Source: Salinimicrobium terrae DSM 17865 (GTDB taxonomy: Bacteria > Bacteroidota > Bacteroidia > Flavobacteriales > Flavobacteriaceae). From it: 32,998 nt of DNA. Every line of letters begins with the position of its first letter. The first letter of the stretch is position 1. Below the pieces are notes generated by a model that was not told the origin of the DNA, did no database searches, and saw only the letters and a program-made list of their open reading frames with translations. The stretch covers positions 1 to 32,998 of the forward strand of contig NZ_AUKI01000006.1 of assembly GCF_000424665.1 (NCBI RefSeq), written 5' to 3'. Shown piece by piece: positions 17,558 through 27,752 of the stretch. A program made the translations under genes and the position numbers.

Positions 17558-17771
17558 CAGGAAAGACAGAATAATTTAAGAATTTATTAGGATGTTCTTT
17601 TTATTCTCACAATTAGCTTTCATCTCACTTTTCTTTCATATTAAACCTTTTACCTCTTCTCCTGTCCAAGTATCAGCATAGTGCATCTCATTGTATTTTA
17701 ACATTTCCGGGTTAGGCATCCGGTTTATGTTTTTATAAATTGGGCGATTCTTAACTAAATAATTCTATTTA

Positions 17772-20264
17772 ATGAACAACCGAATAATGTTCCGGCTGGT
17801 TATTGTTTTCTTTTCTTTTTCAATAACAAGCTGTGCCGTATTTCAACCTGAAAAGAAAAAAGATACAGCGACCGCCACAAAACCTTCCGAAAAGGATAAG
17901 AACGGGATCAAGGCTTATGATAAAGTGATCACCAAAGAAGCTAAAACCGACGCTGGCCTCTTTACAGTACATCAAATAGATGACGATTATTATTACGAGA
18001 TTCCCGACAGTCTTTTCAATCGTGAAATGCTTATGGTGACCCGAATTGCACAAACTGCATCGGGCATAGGCTTTGGTGGCGGAAAGCAAAATGAACAGGT
18101 GCTGCGATGGGAAAAGAAGAACAAGAATGTTCTTTTACGTGTAGTATCTTATGATGTTTTTGCAGCCGATTCCCTTCCGGTACATGAAGCGGTGGTGAAT
18201 TCTAACTTTGAACCTATTCTTTTCTCATTTGACATTGAAGCTGTCCGAAAGGATTCTGTGAACAATTCAACGGTAATAAAGGTGACAGACCTTTACGAGA
18301 AAGATGTCAAGGCACTGGGTTTTCCCGAAAGACGTCGTAGTGACTATAAGATAAGTCGTCTGGATGACAGTAGATCTTATATTGATACTATTAGAAGTTA
18401 CCCTGAAAATATTGAAATTCGACACGTCAAAACTTATAACGCCGGCGAACCTCCCTCAAATTCAAGCACTGGATCCATTTCAGTCAAAATGAGTAATTCC
18501 ATGATCCTGCTCCCAAAGGTTCCTATGGAAAGAAGATACTATGACGAGCGGGTGGGCTGGTTTACAACCGGGCAAATTGATTACGGACTAGATAACCAAA
18601 AGAGTGAAACAGTTCGTTACCTTGACCGTTGGAGACTTGAGGTGAAGGAAGAAGACATGGAAAAATTTAAGCGTGGGGAACTGGTTGAACCCAAAGAACC
18701 TATCGTTTATTATGTAGACCGTGCCACTCCAAAAAAATGGATACCCTATATCAAACAAGGGATTGAAGATTGGCAGGTAGCTTTTGAGGCTGCAGGTTTC
18801 AAAAATGCCATTATTGCCAAGGATCCTCCTACTGTGGAAGAAGATCCGGAATGGAGTCCCGAAGATGCTCGTTATTCGGTGGTGAGATACCTCGCTTCCC
18901 CAATTCCAAATGCAAACGGGCCTCATGTTAGTGACCCACGTTCAGGAGAAATTCTGGAATCGGACATCAACTGGTATCACAACGTGATGACCTTGTTGAG
19001 AAACTGGTTCTTTGTTCAAACTGCAGCCATCAATGAAGATGCCCGCGGAGTAGAATTTAAGGATGAAATTATGGGCCGACTGATTAGGTTTGTATCTGCC
19101 CATGAGGTAGGGCATACCATTGGTCTTCCACATAATATGGGAAGCAGCGTTGCCTATCCTGTTGAATCTTTGCGGGATCCCGAATTCACAAAAAAATACG
19201 GTACCGCTCCTTCAATTATGGACTACGCACGGTTCAATTATATCGCTCAACCCGAAGACGGAGATGTTGCTTTGATGCCAAACATTGGTCCTTATGACAA
19301 ATATTCGGTCATGTGGGGCTACAAGCCAATTCCCGACAAAGTAGGGAAAGAGGAAAAAGAAGTTCTTGATTCCTGGATCCTGGAAAAAGCGGGAGATCCT
19401 GTGTACAGGTTTGGAGCTCAGCAAAGCGGAGTGATCGATCCTACTTCTCAAACAGAAGATCTTGGTGACGATTCTGTACTTGCAAGCCAGTACGGAATTA
19501 AAAACTTGAAGAGAATTGTTCCAAACCTCATCGAATGGACTGCCGAAGATGGTAAAGATTATGATGATCTTGAAACCATGTACGAGCAGGTGCTTAGCCA
19601 GTATAACCGTTATATGGGACATGTTGCTGCCAATGTTGGTGGTGTGATTAAGGAGACTAAAACTTACGATCAGGAAGGTGCGGTTTATTTTCACGTAACT
19701 CCCGAAAAGCAGAAAACAGCAATGAATTTCCTTCAGGATGAGTTATTCTCTACTCCCGAATGGCTTATCGATCAGGAAATCTTCAACAGAACCGAATTTG
19801 ACGGTAGTGTTGAAAGGATCAGAACCACTCAGGAAAGAACGCTAAACAATCTCCTTGACTTCGGAAGAATGGCAAGGTTGATCGAGAACAGGGAAATGAA
19901 CGGAAGCAGTGCCTACGGTCTTCTGGACATGATGCAGGACCTGAGATCGGGTGTTTGGAGTGAACTGAGAAGAGGACAAAGCATTGACACTTACCGTAGA
20001 AACCTTCAGCGGGCTTATATTGATCGCATGGAGTACCTTATGACCGAAGAACAATCCGAAATTCCTGCGCGTTACCGCTCATGGGTTACAAGATCAAATG
20101 TTGATGTTGCACAAAGTGATATTCGTCCTGTTGTTCGTGGGGAGCTGAAAAAACTTCAGCGTGATCTTCGAAACAGCATTGGCCGAAGCAATGATACTCT
20201 AACAAGATATCATCTGGAAGACGCTTTGGAAAGAGTAAATCTTATTCTTGATCCCAACAGTTAA
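17772..20264 (+). CDS. Zinc-dependent metalloprotease lipoprotein (DUF5117/DUF4953 type)
   Basis: This 830-residue protein has a lipoprotein signal ending SITSCAVF (Cys near residue 21). The catalytic zinc site is HEVGHTIGLPH (His444, Glu445, His448, His454), with a Met-turn SIMDYA around Met483, so it is a metzincin-type fold. The regions before and after match, from memory, the DUF5118-DUF5117-DUF4953 architecture common in Bacteroidetes: an N-terminal beta region, DARYSVVRYLASP before the protease core, and a helical C-terminus. It presumably acts outside the cytoplasm on unknown proteins. It is a single gene, divergent from the T9SS pair, and ends in a strong terminator. The lipid anchor suggests it stays cell-bound. 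Confidence 0.93.
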   Translation: MNNRIMFRLVIVFFSFSITSCAVFQPEKKKDTATATKPSEKDKNGIKAYDKVITKEAKTDAGLFTVHQIDDDYYYEIPDSLFNREMLMVTRIAQTASGIGFGGGKQNEQVLRWEKKNKNVLLRVVSYDVFAADSLPVHEAVVNSNFEPILFSFDIEAVRKDSVNNSTVIKVTDLYEKDVKALGFPERRRSDYKISRLDDSRSYIDTIRSYPENIEIRHVKTYNAGEPPSNSSTGSISVKMSNSMILLPKVPMERRYYDERVGWFTTGQIDYGLDNQKSETVRYLDRWRLEVKEEDMEKFKRGELVEPKEPIVYYVDRATPKKWIPYIKQGIEDWQVAFEAAGFKNAIIAKDPPTVEEDPEWSPEDARYSVVRYLASPIPNANGPHVSDPRSGEILESDINWYHNVMTLLRNWFFVQTAAINEDARGVEFKDEIMGRLIRFVSAHEVGHTIGLPHNMGSSVAYPVESLRDPEFTKKYGTAPSIMDYARFNYIAQPEDGDVALMPNIGPYDKYSVMWGYKPIPDKVGKEEKEVLDSWILEKAGDPVYRFGAQQSGVIDPTSQTEDLGDDSVLASQYGIKNLKRIVPNLIEWTAEDGKDYDDLETMYEQVLSQYNRYMGHVAANVGGVIKETKTYDQEGAVYFHVTPEKQKTAMNFLQDELFSTPEWLIDQEIFNRTEFDGSVERIRTTQERTLNNLLDFGRMARLIENREMNGSSAYGLLDMMQDLRSGVWSELRRGQSIDTYRRNLQRAYIDRMEYLMTEEQSEIPARYRSWVTRSNVDVAQSDIRPVVRGELKKLQRDLRNSIGRSNDTLTRYHLEDALERVNLILDPNS

Positions 20265-20284
20265 TCTGTTGAACATTAATAAAA

Positions 20285-20318
20285 AAGAGCCGGACGATTG
20301 TCCGGCTCTTATATTTTT
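20285..20318 (+). terminator. Rho-independent terminator after the metalloprotease gene
   Basis: AAGAGCCGGAC (20285-20295) and GTCCGGCTCTT (20300-20310) form a perfect 11-base stem with a 4-base loop, followed by ATATTTTTG. The run of A before the stem makes it likely to work in reverse too, ending the leftward metal operon. Confidence 0.9.
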
Positions 20319-20321
20319 GTA

Positions 20322-20350
20322 GAGTTTCAAAAATGCTATTTTTGAGGCTC
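20322..20350. terminator. Second hairpin between convergent genes
   Basis: GAG-TT-TCAAAAAT (20322-20334) pairs with ATTTTTGA-GG-CTC (20338-20350) around a 3-base loop, with a 2-base internal mismatch. It is weak and AT-rich and could assist termination of the permease gene, whose stop lies 59 bases away. The role is uncertain. Confidence 0.35.
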
Positions 20351-20408
20351 AAGGTTACTGCAGCTTTCTGTCTCCGACCTCTCTCTCTGTTGACATAATA
20401 TTCTTTCT

Positions 20409-21635
20409 TTAAAGAATAAAATATTTTACAACCAACCCGCCAACTAACCAGGCATATGCAGCAAAAGACAGATACTTCATTATATTCTCAAGAGTCATGC
20501 TTTTAGGTGCCATTTCCTTCATGTACTTCACATCCTTCCGTTTAAAGAATCCAATGTAAATTAATATCCCCGACAGAATTAAAAATAAAATATTGAGGAA
20601 GAAGGTATAATCTATTGCAAAATATTCAGCAGACATGATTTTGACATCTTGAGGATCTGGTAAGAAGTTCAGGAGATCAAATGAATAATGCAGGACTAAA
20701 GCCGTACCTAAAAGAGCGGCAAACAGGAGACCTAGAATGAAAAGGGACATCTTCCAGCCGTAATACCGTGCATTTATCCTTAGTACCGGAAAAACTACAA
20801 GGTCACTAAAAATAAAAGCCATAACACCTCCAAAACTCACTCCTTTTCCAAACAAAAGTGCAGCAAGCGGGATATTCCCCATAGAGCCAATGAAAGTAAG
20901 AAAAGCAGCTACAGGACCAACAATGATATGCTGTACTACGGTTAGAAAAGAAAAGCTGGAAACATCAGGTCCGCTATTGATGAATAACGTTCTGAAAAAT
21001 GAATCCGGAACAAAAGCGGCCACTACTCCGGCAATAGTAAAACCTATGGTGACATCTTTCCATACCATCTTCCACTCCATTCCATACTGCTTCGCCACCT
21101 TGGCCCAACCTGTTTCAGACTTTATTTTTTCCTTCCAGGACTTATCGGCCTCCTTCTCGTCTTCATCTTCATCCTTATTCAGTCGCTCCCGCGCCTTTTT
21201 AATAAGACCTTTCGGGTTAATGAGGCGGATAAGCAGCCAGCTAATTAAAATAAGAAGAATCCCTCCTACGTACTCGCCAACTACAAATTGCCAACCAAGA
21301 AAAACTGCAATAATGATCCCCAGCTCAATGACAAGGTTAGTAGAAGCAAGGAGAAAGGCAATTGAAGAAACAAAAGCAGCACCCTTTTTGAAAAGACTTT
21401 TAGTGGTGGCAAGAGCTGCGAAACTACAGGAGCTGCTTATAAAACCGAAAAAGGTGCCGAGTAGCACCCCTTTTTTTTCTTCTTCGCCCATGGTTTCCTT
21501 CATCTTCTTTTCGGTCACAAATACCTGGATGAGGCTGCTAATTAAATATCCTAATATGAATGCCCATAAGGCCATCCAGAAAAAACCGGTTGTTGTATGG
21601 GCGGCTTCTCCCCAATTCTCAAGAAATTGCTGCAT
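20409..21635 (-). CDS. ArsP/DUF318-type permease
   Basis: This 408-residue membrane protein has about eight hydrophobic segments and a charged central loop (about 150-185, many K/D/E). The SSSCSFAALATTKSLFKKGA block in the first helix pair and the matching GNIPLAALLFGKGVSFGG block in the second half show the internal two-fold repeat of the PF03773 permease family. ArsP members export organoarsenicals and others are linked to metal stress. Its place at the end of a copper-resistance operon, 78 bases after copA, suggests metal or metalloid efflux, but the substrate is not deducible. It could have its own promoter in the gap; I did not find a convincing one. Confidence 0.87.
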   Translation of the reverse strand: MQQFLENWGEAAHTTTGFFWMALWAFILGYLISSLIQVFVTEKKMKETMGEEEKKGVLLGTFFGFISSSCSFAALATTKSLFKKGAAFVSSIAFLLASTNLVIELGIIIAVFLGWQFVVGEYVGGILLILISWLLIRLINPKGLIKKARERLNKDEDEDEKEADKSWKEKIKSETGWAKVAKQYGMEWKMVWKDVTIGFTIAGVVAAFVPDSFFRTLFINSGPDVSSFSFLTVVQHIIVGPVAAFLTFIGSMGNIPLAALLFGKGVSFGGVMAFIFSDLVVFPVLRINARYYGWKMSLFILGLLFAALLGTALVLHYSFDLLNFLPDPQDVKIMSAEYFAIDYTFFLNILFLILSGILIYIGFFKRKDVKYMKEMAPKSMTLENIMKYLSFAAYAWLVGGLVVKYFIL

Positions 21636-21713
21636 CTTATTTAGTTTATATTGATAACTTCAAATAATTTCAGATTTTCTATTTTATAAGGTTTCCAAAA
21701 TGTCATTTTATAA

Positions 21714-24713
21714 CTACTCTATTTCAGCCCGTTTAAGCCTTAGCGCATTGGCAATTACAGACACCGAACTGAAACTCATAGCCAGTGCTGCAATCATTGG
21801 AGAAAGCAAAATTCCAAAGAAAGGATAAAGTAATCCGGCAGCAATTGGCACCCCAAGAGTATTATAGATCAATGCGAAGAACAGGTTTTGCTTAATATTC
21901 TTCATCACCTTCTTACTTAAAGCTTTTGCTTTTACTACGCCGTGTAAGTCGCCTTTTACAAGAGTGATCTCTGCACTTTCGATAGCTACATCGGTCCCGG
22001 TTCCCATGGCGATTCCAATATCTGCTTTTGCAAGTGCGGGCGCATCGTTAATCCCGTCACCGGCCATGGCAACTTTTTTACCCTGCTGTTGAAGCCTCGT
22101 GACTTCCTCCATTTTATCCTGCGGCAACATTCCCGCCTTAAAACCTGATAAATGGAGCTCCTTTGCCACGGCCAATGCCGTTACTTCATTGTCCCCGGTC
22201 ATCATCAATACCTCAACGCCTTCATCAATAAGGTCTTTAATTGCCTGTCGACTCGTTTCTTTAATAGGATCTGTGATGGTAACATATCCGGCCACTTTTC
22301 CGTCAATAGCGATAAAGGAAACTGTTTTGCCCTGTTCCTGTTCCCCTTTTACCTGCTGCTGAAGTTCTTTGCTCACTTCAGCATTAATCTCCTTCATTAA
22401 CTTGTCATTTCCTATTGCAATCTTTTTTTCTTCGGAAATTCCCGTAACTCCCTTTCCGGTTACAGCATCAAAATCTGAAGCTTCGGAAAATTTAAGGTCA
22501 TGTTTTTTTGCATAGCGAACAGTAGCTTCTGCCAGGGGATGCTCACTCTGTGCATTTATAGAAGCCAGATAAGAGATCAGCTTTTCTTCTGAAATTTCTC
22601 CTGAAGCCATCACTTTTTCTACTGAAGGTTTTCCTTCAGTAATGGTTCCGGTTTTGTCAATGATGAGCACATCGATCTTGTCCATTTGCTCCAGACTCTG
22701 CGCATTCTTAATAAGCACACCATTTTGAGCACCTTTCCCAACTCCCACCATAACAGACATTGGAGTGGCCAGACCAAGAGCACAGGGACAGGCAATGATA
22801 AGAACTGCAATGGCATTTATGAGAGCGTAAACATAGCTCGGCTCCGGTCCTAATGCAGCCCAAACAATAAAGGTAATTATCGAAATGATCACCACTACCG
22901 GCACAAAATATCCGGAAATCTTGTCGGCTAACTTTTGGATTGGCGCCTGCGACCTGCTGGCATCATTTACCATCTGAATGATTTGGGAAAGTAGGGTTTC
23001 ATCCCCTACTTTCTCCGCTTTCATAGTGAAACTCCTGTTGCCGTTAATAGTTCCTGAAGTCACCTTATCTCCTTCTACTTTCTCTACAGGCACCGGTTCC
23101 CCGGTGATCATGGATTCATCAATGTTCGTCTGGCCTTTCTGAATACTTCCATCGACAGGGATCTTGTCACCCGGTTTCACCCTTAGGATATCCCCAACCT
23201 GAATTTCGTCTGTATGAATTTCGCGTTCTTCTCCATTGACCACAACTGTTGCTTTATTTGGAGCTAATTTCAGCAATTCTTTTATAGCCGAGTTCGTGCG
23301 GCTGTGGGCTCTGGCTTCAAGGAGTTGCCCTAAAAGTACTAAGGTCAGAATAACAGTTGCAGCTTCAAAATAAACATGCACGGTTCCGTGGTCGGTAAGA
23401 AATTGCTCTGGAAACCATCCCGGAAATAACATTCCAAAAACACTGAAAAGCCAGGCCACTCCGGCACCAATCCCAATAAGAGTAAACATATTTAGGTTCC
23501 AGGTAGCGATAGATCTCCATGCCCTTTCAAAGAACATCCAGGTGGCGTAGAACACCACCGGAAGAGAAAGACCGAATTGAACCCAATTCCAGGCTTCCAT
23601 ACTCATCCAGTTGTAAATAGGATTGCCGGGGATCATTTCTCCCATGGCGATAATAAATATCGGCAGGGTAAAGGCAACTGCTATTTTAAACTTTTTGAGC
23701 AGCTTATTGTAAGACTTCTGCTCGGCAGAAGCTTCAGGCTCCATGCGCACCAGTTCCATTCCGCATTTAGGACAACTTCCCGGCTCATCCTCGACAACCT
23801 CGGGGTGCATAGGGCAGGTATAAAGTGGCTTGTCCGCCTTTAAGCTGACTTCTTCCACCAGATCCATTCCGCAGACGGGACAGTCTCCGGGTTGATCATA
23901 GGTCTTATCTCCTTCACAATGCATGGGACAATAAAAAGTTCCTGTCCCTTTTCCTTTGGGTTTTTTCGGCTTAGGCGGTGCAGAAATATCCTGCCCCGGA
24001 AGAAAAATATTATAAGTGCCACCATCTTTTTCCAGCACTTCCTGAAACTTCTCCAAAGGCACATGCCGCACCATGGTGACCACAGCTTCAGCTTTTTCAA
24101 GATCCACCTCAACCTTTGTAACCCTATCAACTTTTGAAAGCGTCTCCTCTACATGAGTTCGGCAGCCATTGCAGGTCATTCCCGTGATCTGGTATTTGTG
24201 CGACATGAGTTCCTCCCCTTCTGAATCGGGTGTTGAAATATGATAGTTGCCACCGTCCTGCTGTAATGCAGACTCAAAAACATCTACAGGAATATGCCGC
24301 TGCATCTTTATTACAGCTTCAGCGTTTTCAAGATTTACCTTTACCTCTGTGACATCATCAACCTGAGAAAGAGTCTCCTCAACATGAGTCCGACAACCAT
24401 TGCAGGTCATACCGGTGATATTATAAGTGTGGGTCATTCCAGAAGCAACTTTAGAAGTGTCATTTTTAAGACCTTTATCTGCGGAATTTTCTTCAGAAGT
24501 ACCGGGAGCTAAAATGTGATAATTACCACCACCCTGTTGCAAAGCAGTTTCAAAAACATCCCATGGAATATGCCGTTCCATTTCCACGATTGCCTCCCCT
24601 GTTTCAAGATTGACTGAGGCATTCTTTACTCCGTCTACTACCTGAAGAGTTTCTTCTACATGCGCACGGCACCCGTTGCAGGTCATGCCGGTAATTTTAT
24701 AAGTATGTTCCAT
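21714..24713 (-). CDS. copA: Copper-translocating P1B-type ATPase with three HMA and two HMBD modules
   Basis: At 999 residues this is longer than typical CopA. Three HMA domains carry the same GMTCNGC metal site (residues 9-15, 101-107, 178-184). Two short heavy-metal-binding motifs follow, YCPMHCEGD...CPVCGMDL (from about 261) and TCPMHPEVV...CPKCGMEL (from about 299). Membrane helices start near 345. The core has TGEPVPVEK, the CPC transport site (642-644, [12 protein letters not shown]), DKTGTIT with the phosphorylated Asp686, SEHPLA, and GDGINDAPA (885-893). CPC plus the HP motif marks Cu(I)/Ag(I) exporters. It lies downstream of the AraC-type regulator after 79 bases. Metal specificity is inferred from motifs. 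Confidence 0.95.
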   Translation of the reverse strand: MEHTYKITGMTCNGCRAHVEETLQVVDGVKNASVNLETGEAIVEMERHIPWDVFETALQQGGGNYHILAPGTSEENSADKGLKNDTSKVASGMTHTYNITGMTCNGCRTHVEETLSQVDDVTEVKVNLENAEAVIKMQRHIPVDVFESALQQDGGNYHISTPDSEGEELMSHKYQITGMTCNGCRTHVEETLSKVDRVTKVEVDLEKAEAVVTMVRHVPLEKFQEVLEKDGGTYNIFLPGQDISAPPKPKKPKGKGTGTFYCPMHCEGDKTYDQPGDCPVCGMDLVEEVSLKADKPLYTCPMHPEVVEDEPGSCPKCGMELVRMEPEASAEQKSYNKLLKKFKIAVAFTLPIFIIAMGEMIPGNPIYNWMSMEAWNWVQFGLSLPVVFYATWMFFERAWRSIATWNLNMFTLIGIGAGVAWLFSVFGMLFPGWFPEQFLTDHGTVHVYFEAATVILTLVLLGQLLEARAHSRTNSAIKELLKLAPNKATVVVNGEEREIHTDEIQVGDILRVKPGDKIPVDGSIQKGQTNIDESMITGEPVPVEKVEGDKVTSGTINGNRSFTMKAEKVGDETLLSQIIQMVNDASRSQAPIQKLADKISGYFVPVVVIISIITFIVWAALGPEPSYVYALINAIAVLIIACPCALGLATPMSVMVGVGKGAQNGVLIKNAQSLEQMDKIDVLIIDKTGTITEGKPSVEKVMASGEISEEKLISYLASINAQSEHPLAEATVRYAKKHDLKFSEASDFDAVTGKGVTGISEEKKIAIGNDKLMKEINAEVSKELQQQVKGEQEQGKTVSFIAIDGKVAGYVTITDPIKETSRQAIKDLIDEGVEVLMMTGDNEVTALAVAKELHLSGFKAGMLPQDKMEEVTRLQQQGKKVAMAGDGINDAPALAKADIGIAMGTGTDVAIESAEITLVKGDLHGVVKAKALSKKVMKNIKQNLFFALIYNTLGVPIAAGLLYPFFGILLSPMIAALAMSFSSVSVIANALRLKRAEIE

Positions 24714-24792
24714 TTCCTTAACTTTTACATCCCAAAGTTCGCAGGATCTTAAGCGGAGATGTTATACAATTCTGGAAATTTGTGGTAAGATT

Positions 24793-25353
24793 CTAAAGCT
24801 TGTCCAGAGGAATGCGTTTATTTTCCTTTACCTGCTTAAAATGGGTGGGAGTTAATCCCGTTACTTTTTTGAACTGCTTACTAAGATACGATACACTTGA
24901 ATAATTCAGCTGAAACGCAATCTCACTGAGGGAAAGTTCGTCGTAGACCAGCAGTTCCTTCACTCGTTCAATCTTTTGGATGATCACATATTGTTCAATG
25001 GTCATGCCCTGAACTTCAGAAAAGAGTTTGCTTAGGGCAGAATAATCATGGTGGAATTTTTCAGAAAGATATTCTGAAAATGTCATTTTTGGAAGGTAAT
25101 TGGGGTTGCGGATTAATTCCACCACCGCAGTTTTGATGCTCTCGATTAATCGGGTCTTTTTATCATCAATAAGTTCAAAACCGAGCCTTACAAAGCGTTC
25201 ATTCAGAAGCTTCTTTTCTTCAGCAGAAAGTTCGCGCTCCACTTCGGCCATACCCAGTTCTACTGTAAGCGGGTGAAGCCCGAACTTTTCGAGTTCAGAC
25301 TTCACCATCATATTACAGCGGTTACAAACCATATTTTTGATAAAAAGCTTCAC
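24793..25353 (-). CDS. AraC-family regulator with N-terminal metal-binding motif
   Basis: This 186-residue protein starts with an HMA-like segment, KLFIKNMVCNRC (Met8, Cys10, Cys13), the M-x-C-x-x-C loop seen in copper chaperones, within a roughly 70-residue ferredoxin-like stretch. The C-terminal half (about 80-180) is an AraC/XylS double helix-turn-helix with LSLSEIAFQLNYSSVSYLSKQF and KKVTGLTPTHFK. The start is a GTG at 25351-25353, six bases after the preceding stop codon; no ATG would retain the motif intact. The natural reading is a metal-responsive activator of this operon. I remember related regulators beside copper genes in other flavobacteria, but no ligand has been shown here. Confidence 0.9.
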   Translation of the reverse strand: MKLFIKNMVCNRCNMMVKSELEKFGLHPLTVELGMAEVERELSAEEKKLLNERFVRLGFELIDDKKTRLIESIKTAVVELIRNPNYLPKMTFSEYLSEKFHHDYSALSKLFSEVQGMTIEQYVIIQKIERVKELLVYDELSLSEIAFQLNYSSVSYLSKQFKKVTGLTPTHFKQVKENKRIPLDKL

Positions 25354-25359
25354 TTGCGC

Positions 25360-25971
25360 CTATTGAATAGTTTCGCGAACGCTACCACACTTCAGCATTT
25401 TATCACCGTAGTAAGGATTACGAATCTCTTCAGAAGATGAAAGCCAGGCTCCACCCTGTCCATCAAATGCCATGGGGCAATATTGCTTATAGATCTCTCC
25501 CGAAGCAATTGCACCGGTCAAAAGCTCTTCCATTGCAGCAGAAAGATCTAAAAATGCGGTTCTCTGCTCATTCACGTCTTCAGAATTTGCAATAGTCTGT
25601 GCAGCCTGTAGCGCCTCAGTGTTGTTTTCCACGCCATCCAGAGCTTCTACCAGCATCTCTCCACCATTTTGAGCTTCCTCTGCATTTGTATTGACCAAAG
25701 CCGTCTTTATGTGCGTATAATGCCCGTAAACACCAGCGATACGATCATCGCTAAAATTAACTTCACGTGTTTGACCGTCATCCAGGTTACCTGCCATTTC
25801 ATGCATGCCGTCTACGTCACCCATATCGTGTTCATCGGTCTCGGACATGTGCATTTCGTTTTGCATTGGCATTGCACCGTCCTCGACTTCATTTTCCTTT
25901 TTAGTCTCTCCACAGGAAGCAAATAGAAAAGCTCCTGCTAAGGCTAACATTGTGATTTTTGTGTTCTTCAT
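25360..25971 (-). CDS. DUF3347 lipoprotein with Met/His-rich segment
   Basis: This 203-residue lipoprotein has a signal ending LFASCGE (Cys20). Residues of roughly 30-62 are rich in Met, His and Asp (MPMQNEMHMSE, HDMGDVDGMHEM), a composition typical of periplasmic Cu(I)/Ag(I) binding. The rest is a DUF3347 domain ending in YCPMAFDGQGGAWLSS, IRNPYYGDKMLKCG; the CPM and final Cys-Gly resemble the C-terminus of the adjacent CusB. It probably acts as a periplasmic metal-binding or chaperone partner of the CusABC system. It is 26 bases downstream of cusB and six bases before the regulator. Confidence 0.88.
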   Translation of the reverse strand: MKNTKITMLALAGAFLFASCGETKKENEVEDGAMPMQNEMHMSETDEHDMGDVDGMHEMAGNLDDGQTREVNFSDDRIAGVYGHYTHIKTALVNTNAEEAQNGGEMLVEALDGVENNTEALQAAQTIANSEDVNEQRTAFLDLSAAMEELLTGAIASGEIYKQYCPMAFDGQGGAWLSSSEEIRNPYYGDKMLKCGSVRETIQ

Positions 25972-25997
25972 TTTTCTGGTTTTTAATTGTTATTGAT

Positions 25998-27752
25998 TTA
26001 TTTTAATTGTTCTACTATTTCTCCACAGCTAAGCATTGCCTCACCGTAATATGGATTCCTTATTTCGGCTATGTCGCTCAGCCAGTAAGCTCCTTTGTCT
26101 GAATTTGCCATAGGACAGTAATCCACATAAACCGTCTTGTCTTGTAATCCAAAAGCTGCCACGGTTTTGATCATAGCTTCAGATAAATAAATAAAATTCT
26201 CCCTTTGCTTTGAAAGGTCTTCTGTGAGTCCTTCTTCGGAATGTTTCAAAAGGAATTTCTTTTTCTCCTGCCAGAATTCTTCTGCTTCCCCGGCTAATCC
26301 GGTTGCATTTATCTCCTGAAGTCTTTGTGCAAACTGACGTGTCAAAGTTACGCTTTCTTCCTCTTCCCCTTCAACCAGGGCATCCTTGAGCTGCAGGTAG
26401 TCTGATACCAGCTCCCCTAACTGCTCCTGAAACTCCCCCGAAACCTGCAGCCTGAAGTCATAGGCGCTGTCTTTGAGGTATTGCCTTATATCCATTTGCG
26501 GACTTTGCGGTGTAACCGTGCCGGGATTCATCATGCTTGGTTTACCTGCCAGTTGAGCTGCAGCGTCTACGGTAAAGGTACCGTTCACAACAATTTCCTC
26601 TCCGGGAGAAAGTCCTTCTTCCACGACATAAGCTGCTCCTAAAAGCTGTCCCAGTACAACTTCCCGCATTACAAACAGGGGATTTGATGCTGTACCTTCG
26701 TTGACATACACTACACTGCGTTTACCGGTCCACAATACTGCAGAACGCGGAATGGTCAATCCTGAAACCGCTTCCCCGCCGTCTCCGCTGACTACTCCGG
26801 AAACAAACATGCCGGGCTTCAACCTGTCATCAAGATTAGGCACTGCCACTCTTGCCGTGGCTACTCTTGTTTGTCGATCTATAATGGGGTCTATAAAGTC
26901 TATAGTTCCTGTAAAGGTTTCCCCGGGAATAGAGGCTACTGTGAACTCTATAGTATCGCCAAGATCTACCATTCCAAGGTTCCGTTCATAAAGATCGAAT
27001 AGAACCCACATTTTTGACAGGTCGGCGATCTGGTAAAGCGGCATTCCCCGCTCCACATAATCTCCCAGCTCCACCATTTTCTCTGTAACTACACCATTTA
27101 CATCGGCAGTAATAGTAAAACGATCGGTGGCTTCCCCGCTTTCAATAATACGGTTGATCTGGTTTTCCCCAATCCGCCAGTTGCGCAGCTTTTGTTTAGC
27201 CGCCTCAAAAAGTTCAGGTTGAGAATTGCGGATGGCGTATGCCTGCAGCAATTCTTCCTGGGCCGTCACCAATTCCGGAGAATAAACCACTGCCAGCGCC
27301 TGGCCTCTCCGCACTTCCTCTCCGGTAAAGTTCACCATCAATCTTTCAATCCTTCCCGGCACGTGCGTGCTTTGAGTGTAGGAGATCCTTTCATCTACGG
27401 CTACTTTTCCGTTTAATTGCAGTTCTCTTTCCACAGAAGTATTTCCCGCCTCCTGCGTCTGAATGTTAGCGAGTTTCATCGCATACTCGGTCATTTGCAC
27501 TGCATTGGGATTCTCTACTACGTCTGAACTCTCCAGCGGGATAAGATCCATCCCACAAATGGGACATTTACCCGGTTCTGCAGCGCGAATCTGTGGGTGC
27601 ATGGAACAGGTCCATATAGTTTCCTGTCCGGCTTCTGCACTGTGATCATGAACTGCGGTGTCATCACTGCCTCCAAAGAACAGCCAGCCCAAAAGAACTC
27701 CTATTATAAGGGTGCCGGCGATAATTAGAATATTTTTATTTTTGTTTGTCAT
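25998..27752 (-). CDS. cusB: CusB-type efflux periplasmic adaptor with HMBD and DUF3347 domains
   Basis: This 584-residue protein has an N-terminal membrane anchor (about 8-26). A heavy-metal-binding motif follows, TCSMHPQ...CPICGMDL (Cys49, His52, Cys63, Cys66). The RND adaptor core comes next: lipoyl/hairpin pieces with VDERISYTQSTHVPGRIERL, RRGQALAVVYSPELVTAQEELL, and beta-barrel blocks such as VASIPGETFTGTIDFI and VATARVAVPN. The last 40 residues are a DUF3347-like end with YCPMANSDKGAYWLS and NPYYGEAMLSCG. It therefore carries metal-binding modules at both ends. CusB links CusA to CusC and hands metal to the pump. Its start overlaps the cusC 3' end by 17 bases. Confidence 0.93.
   Translation of the reverse strand: MTNKNKNILIIAGTLIIGVLLGWLFFGGSDDTAVHDHSAEAGQETIWTCSMHPQIRAAEPGKCPICGMDLIPLESSDVVENPNAVQMTEYAMKLANIQTQEAGNTSVERELQLNGKVAVDERISYTQSTHVPGRIERLMVNFTGEEVRRGQALAVVYSPELVTAQEELLQAYAIRNSQPELFEAAKQKLRNWRIGENQINRIIESGEATDRFTITADVNGVVTEKMVELGDYVERGMPLYQIADLSKMWVLFDLYERNLGMVDLGDTIEFTVASIPGETFTGTIDFIDPIIDRQTRVATARVAVPNLDDRLKPGMFVSGVVSGDGGEAVSGLTIPRSAVLWTGKRSVVYVNEGTASNPLFVMREVVLGQLLGAAYVVEEGLSPGEEIVVNGTFTVDAAAQLAGKPSMMNPGTVTPQSPQMDIRQYLKDSAYDFRLQVSGEFQEQLGELVSDYLQLKDALVEGEEEESVTLTRQFAQRLQEINATGLAGEAEEFWQEKKKFLLKHSEEGLTEDLSKQRENFIYLSEAMIKTVAAFGLQDKTVYVDYCPMANSDKGAYWLSDIAEIRNPYYGEAMLSCGEIVEQLK

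Noticed and set aside
20890-21654. 254-codon plus-strand frame opposite the permease gene
   Set aside because: The opposite strand has a clear membrane permease family pattern. The plus-strand product is Ser/Lys/Pro-rich without motifs, as expected for a shadow.
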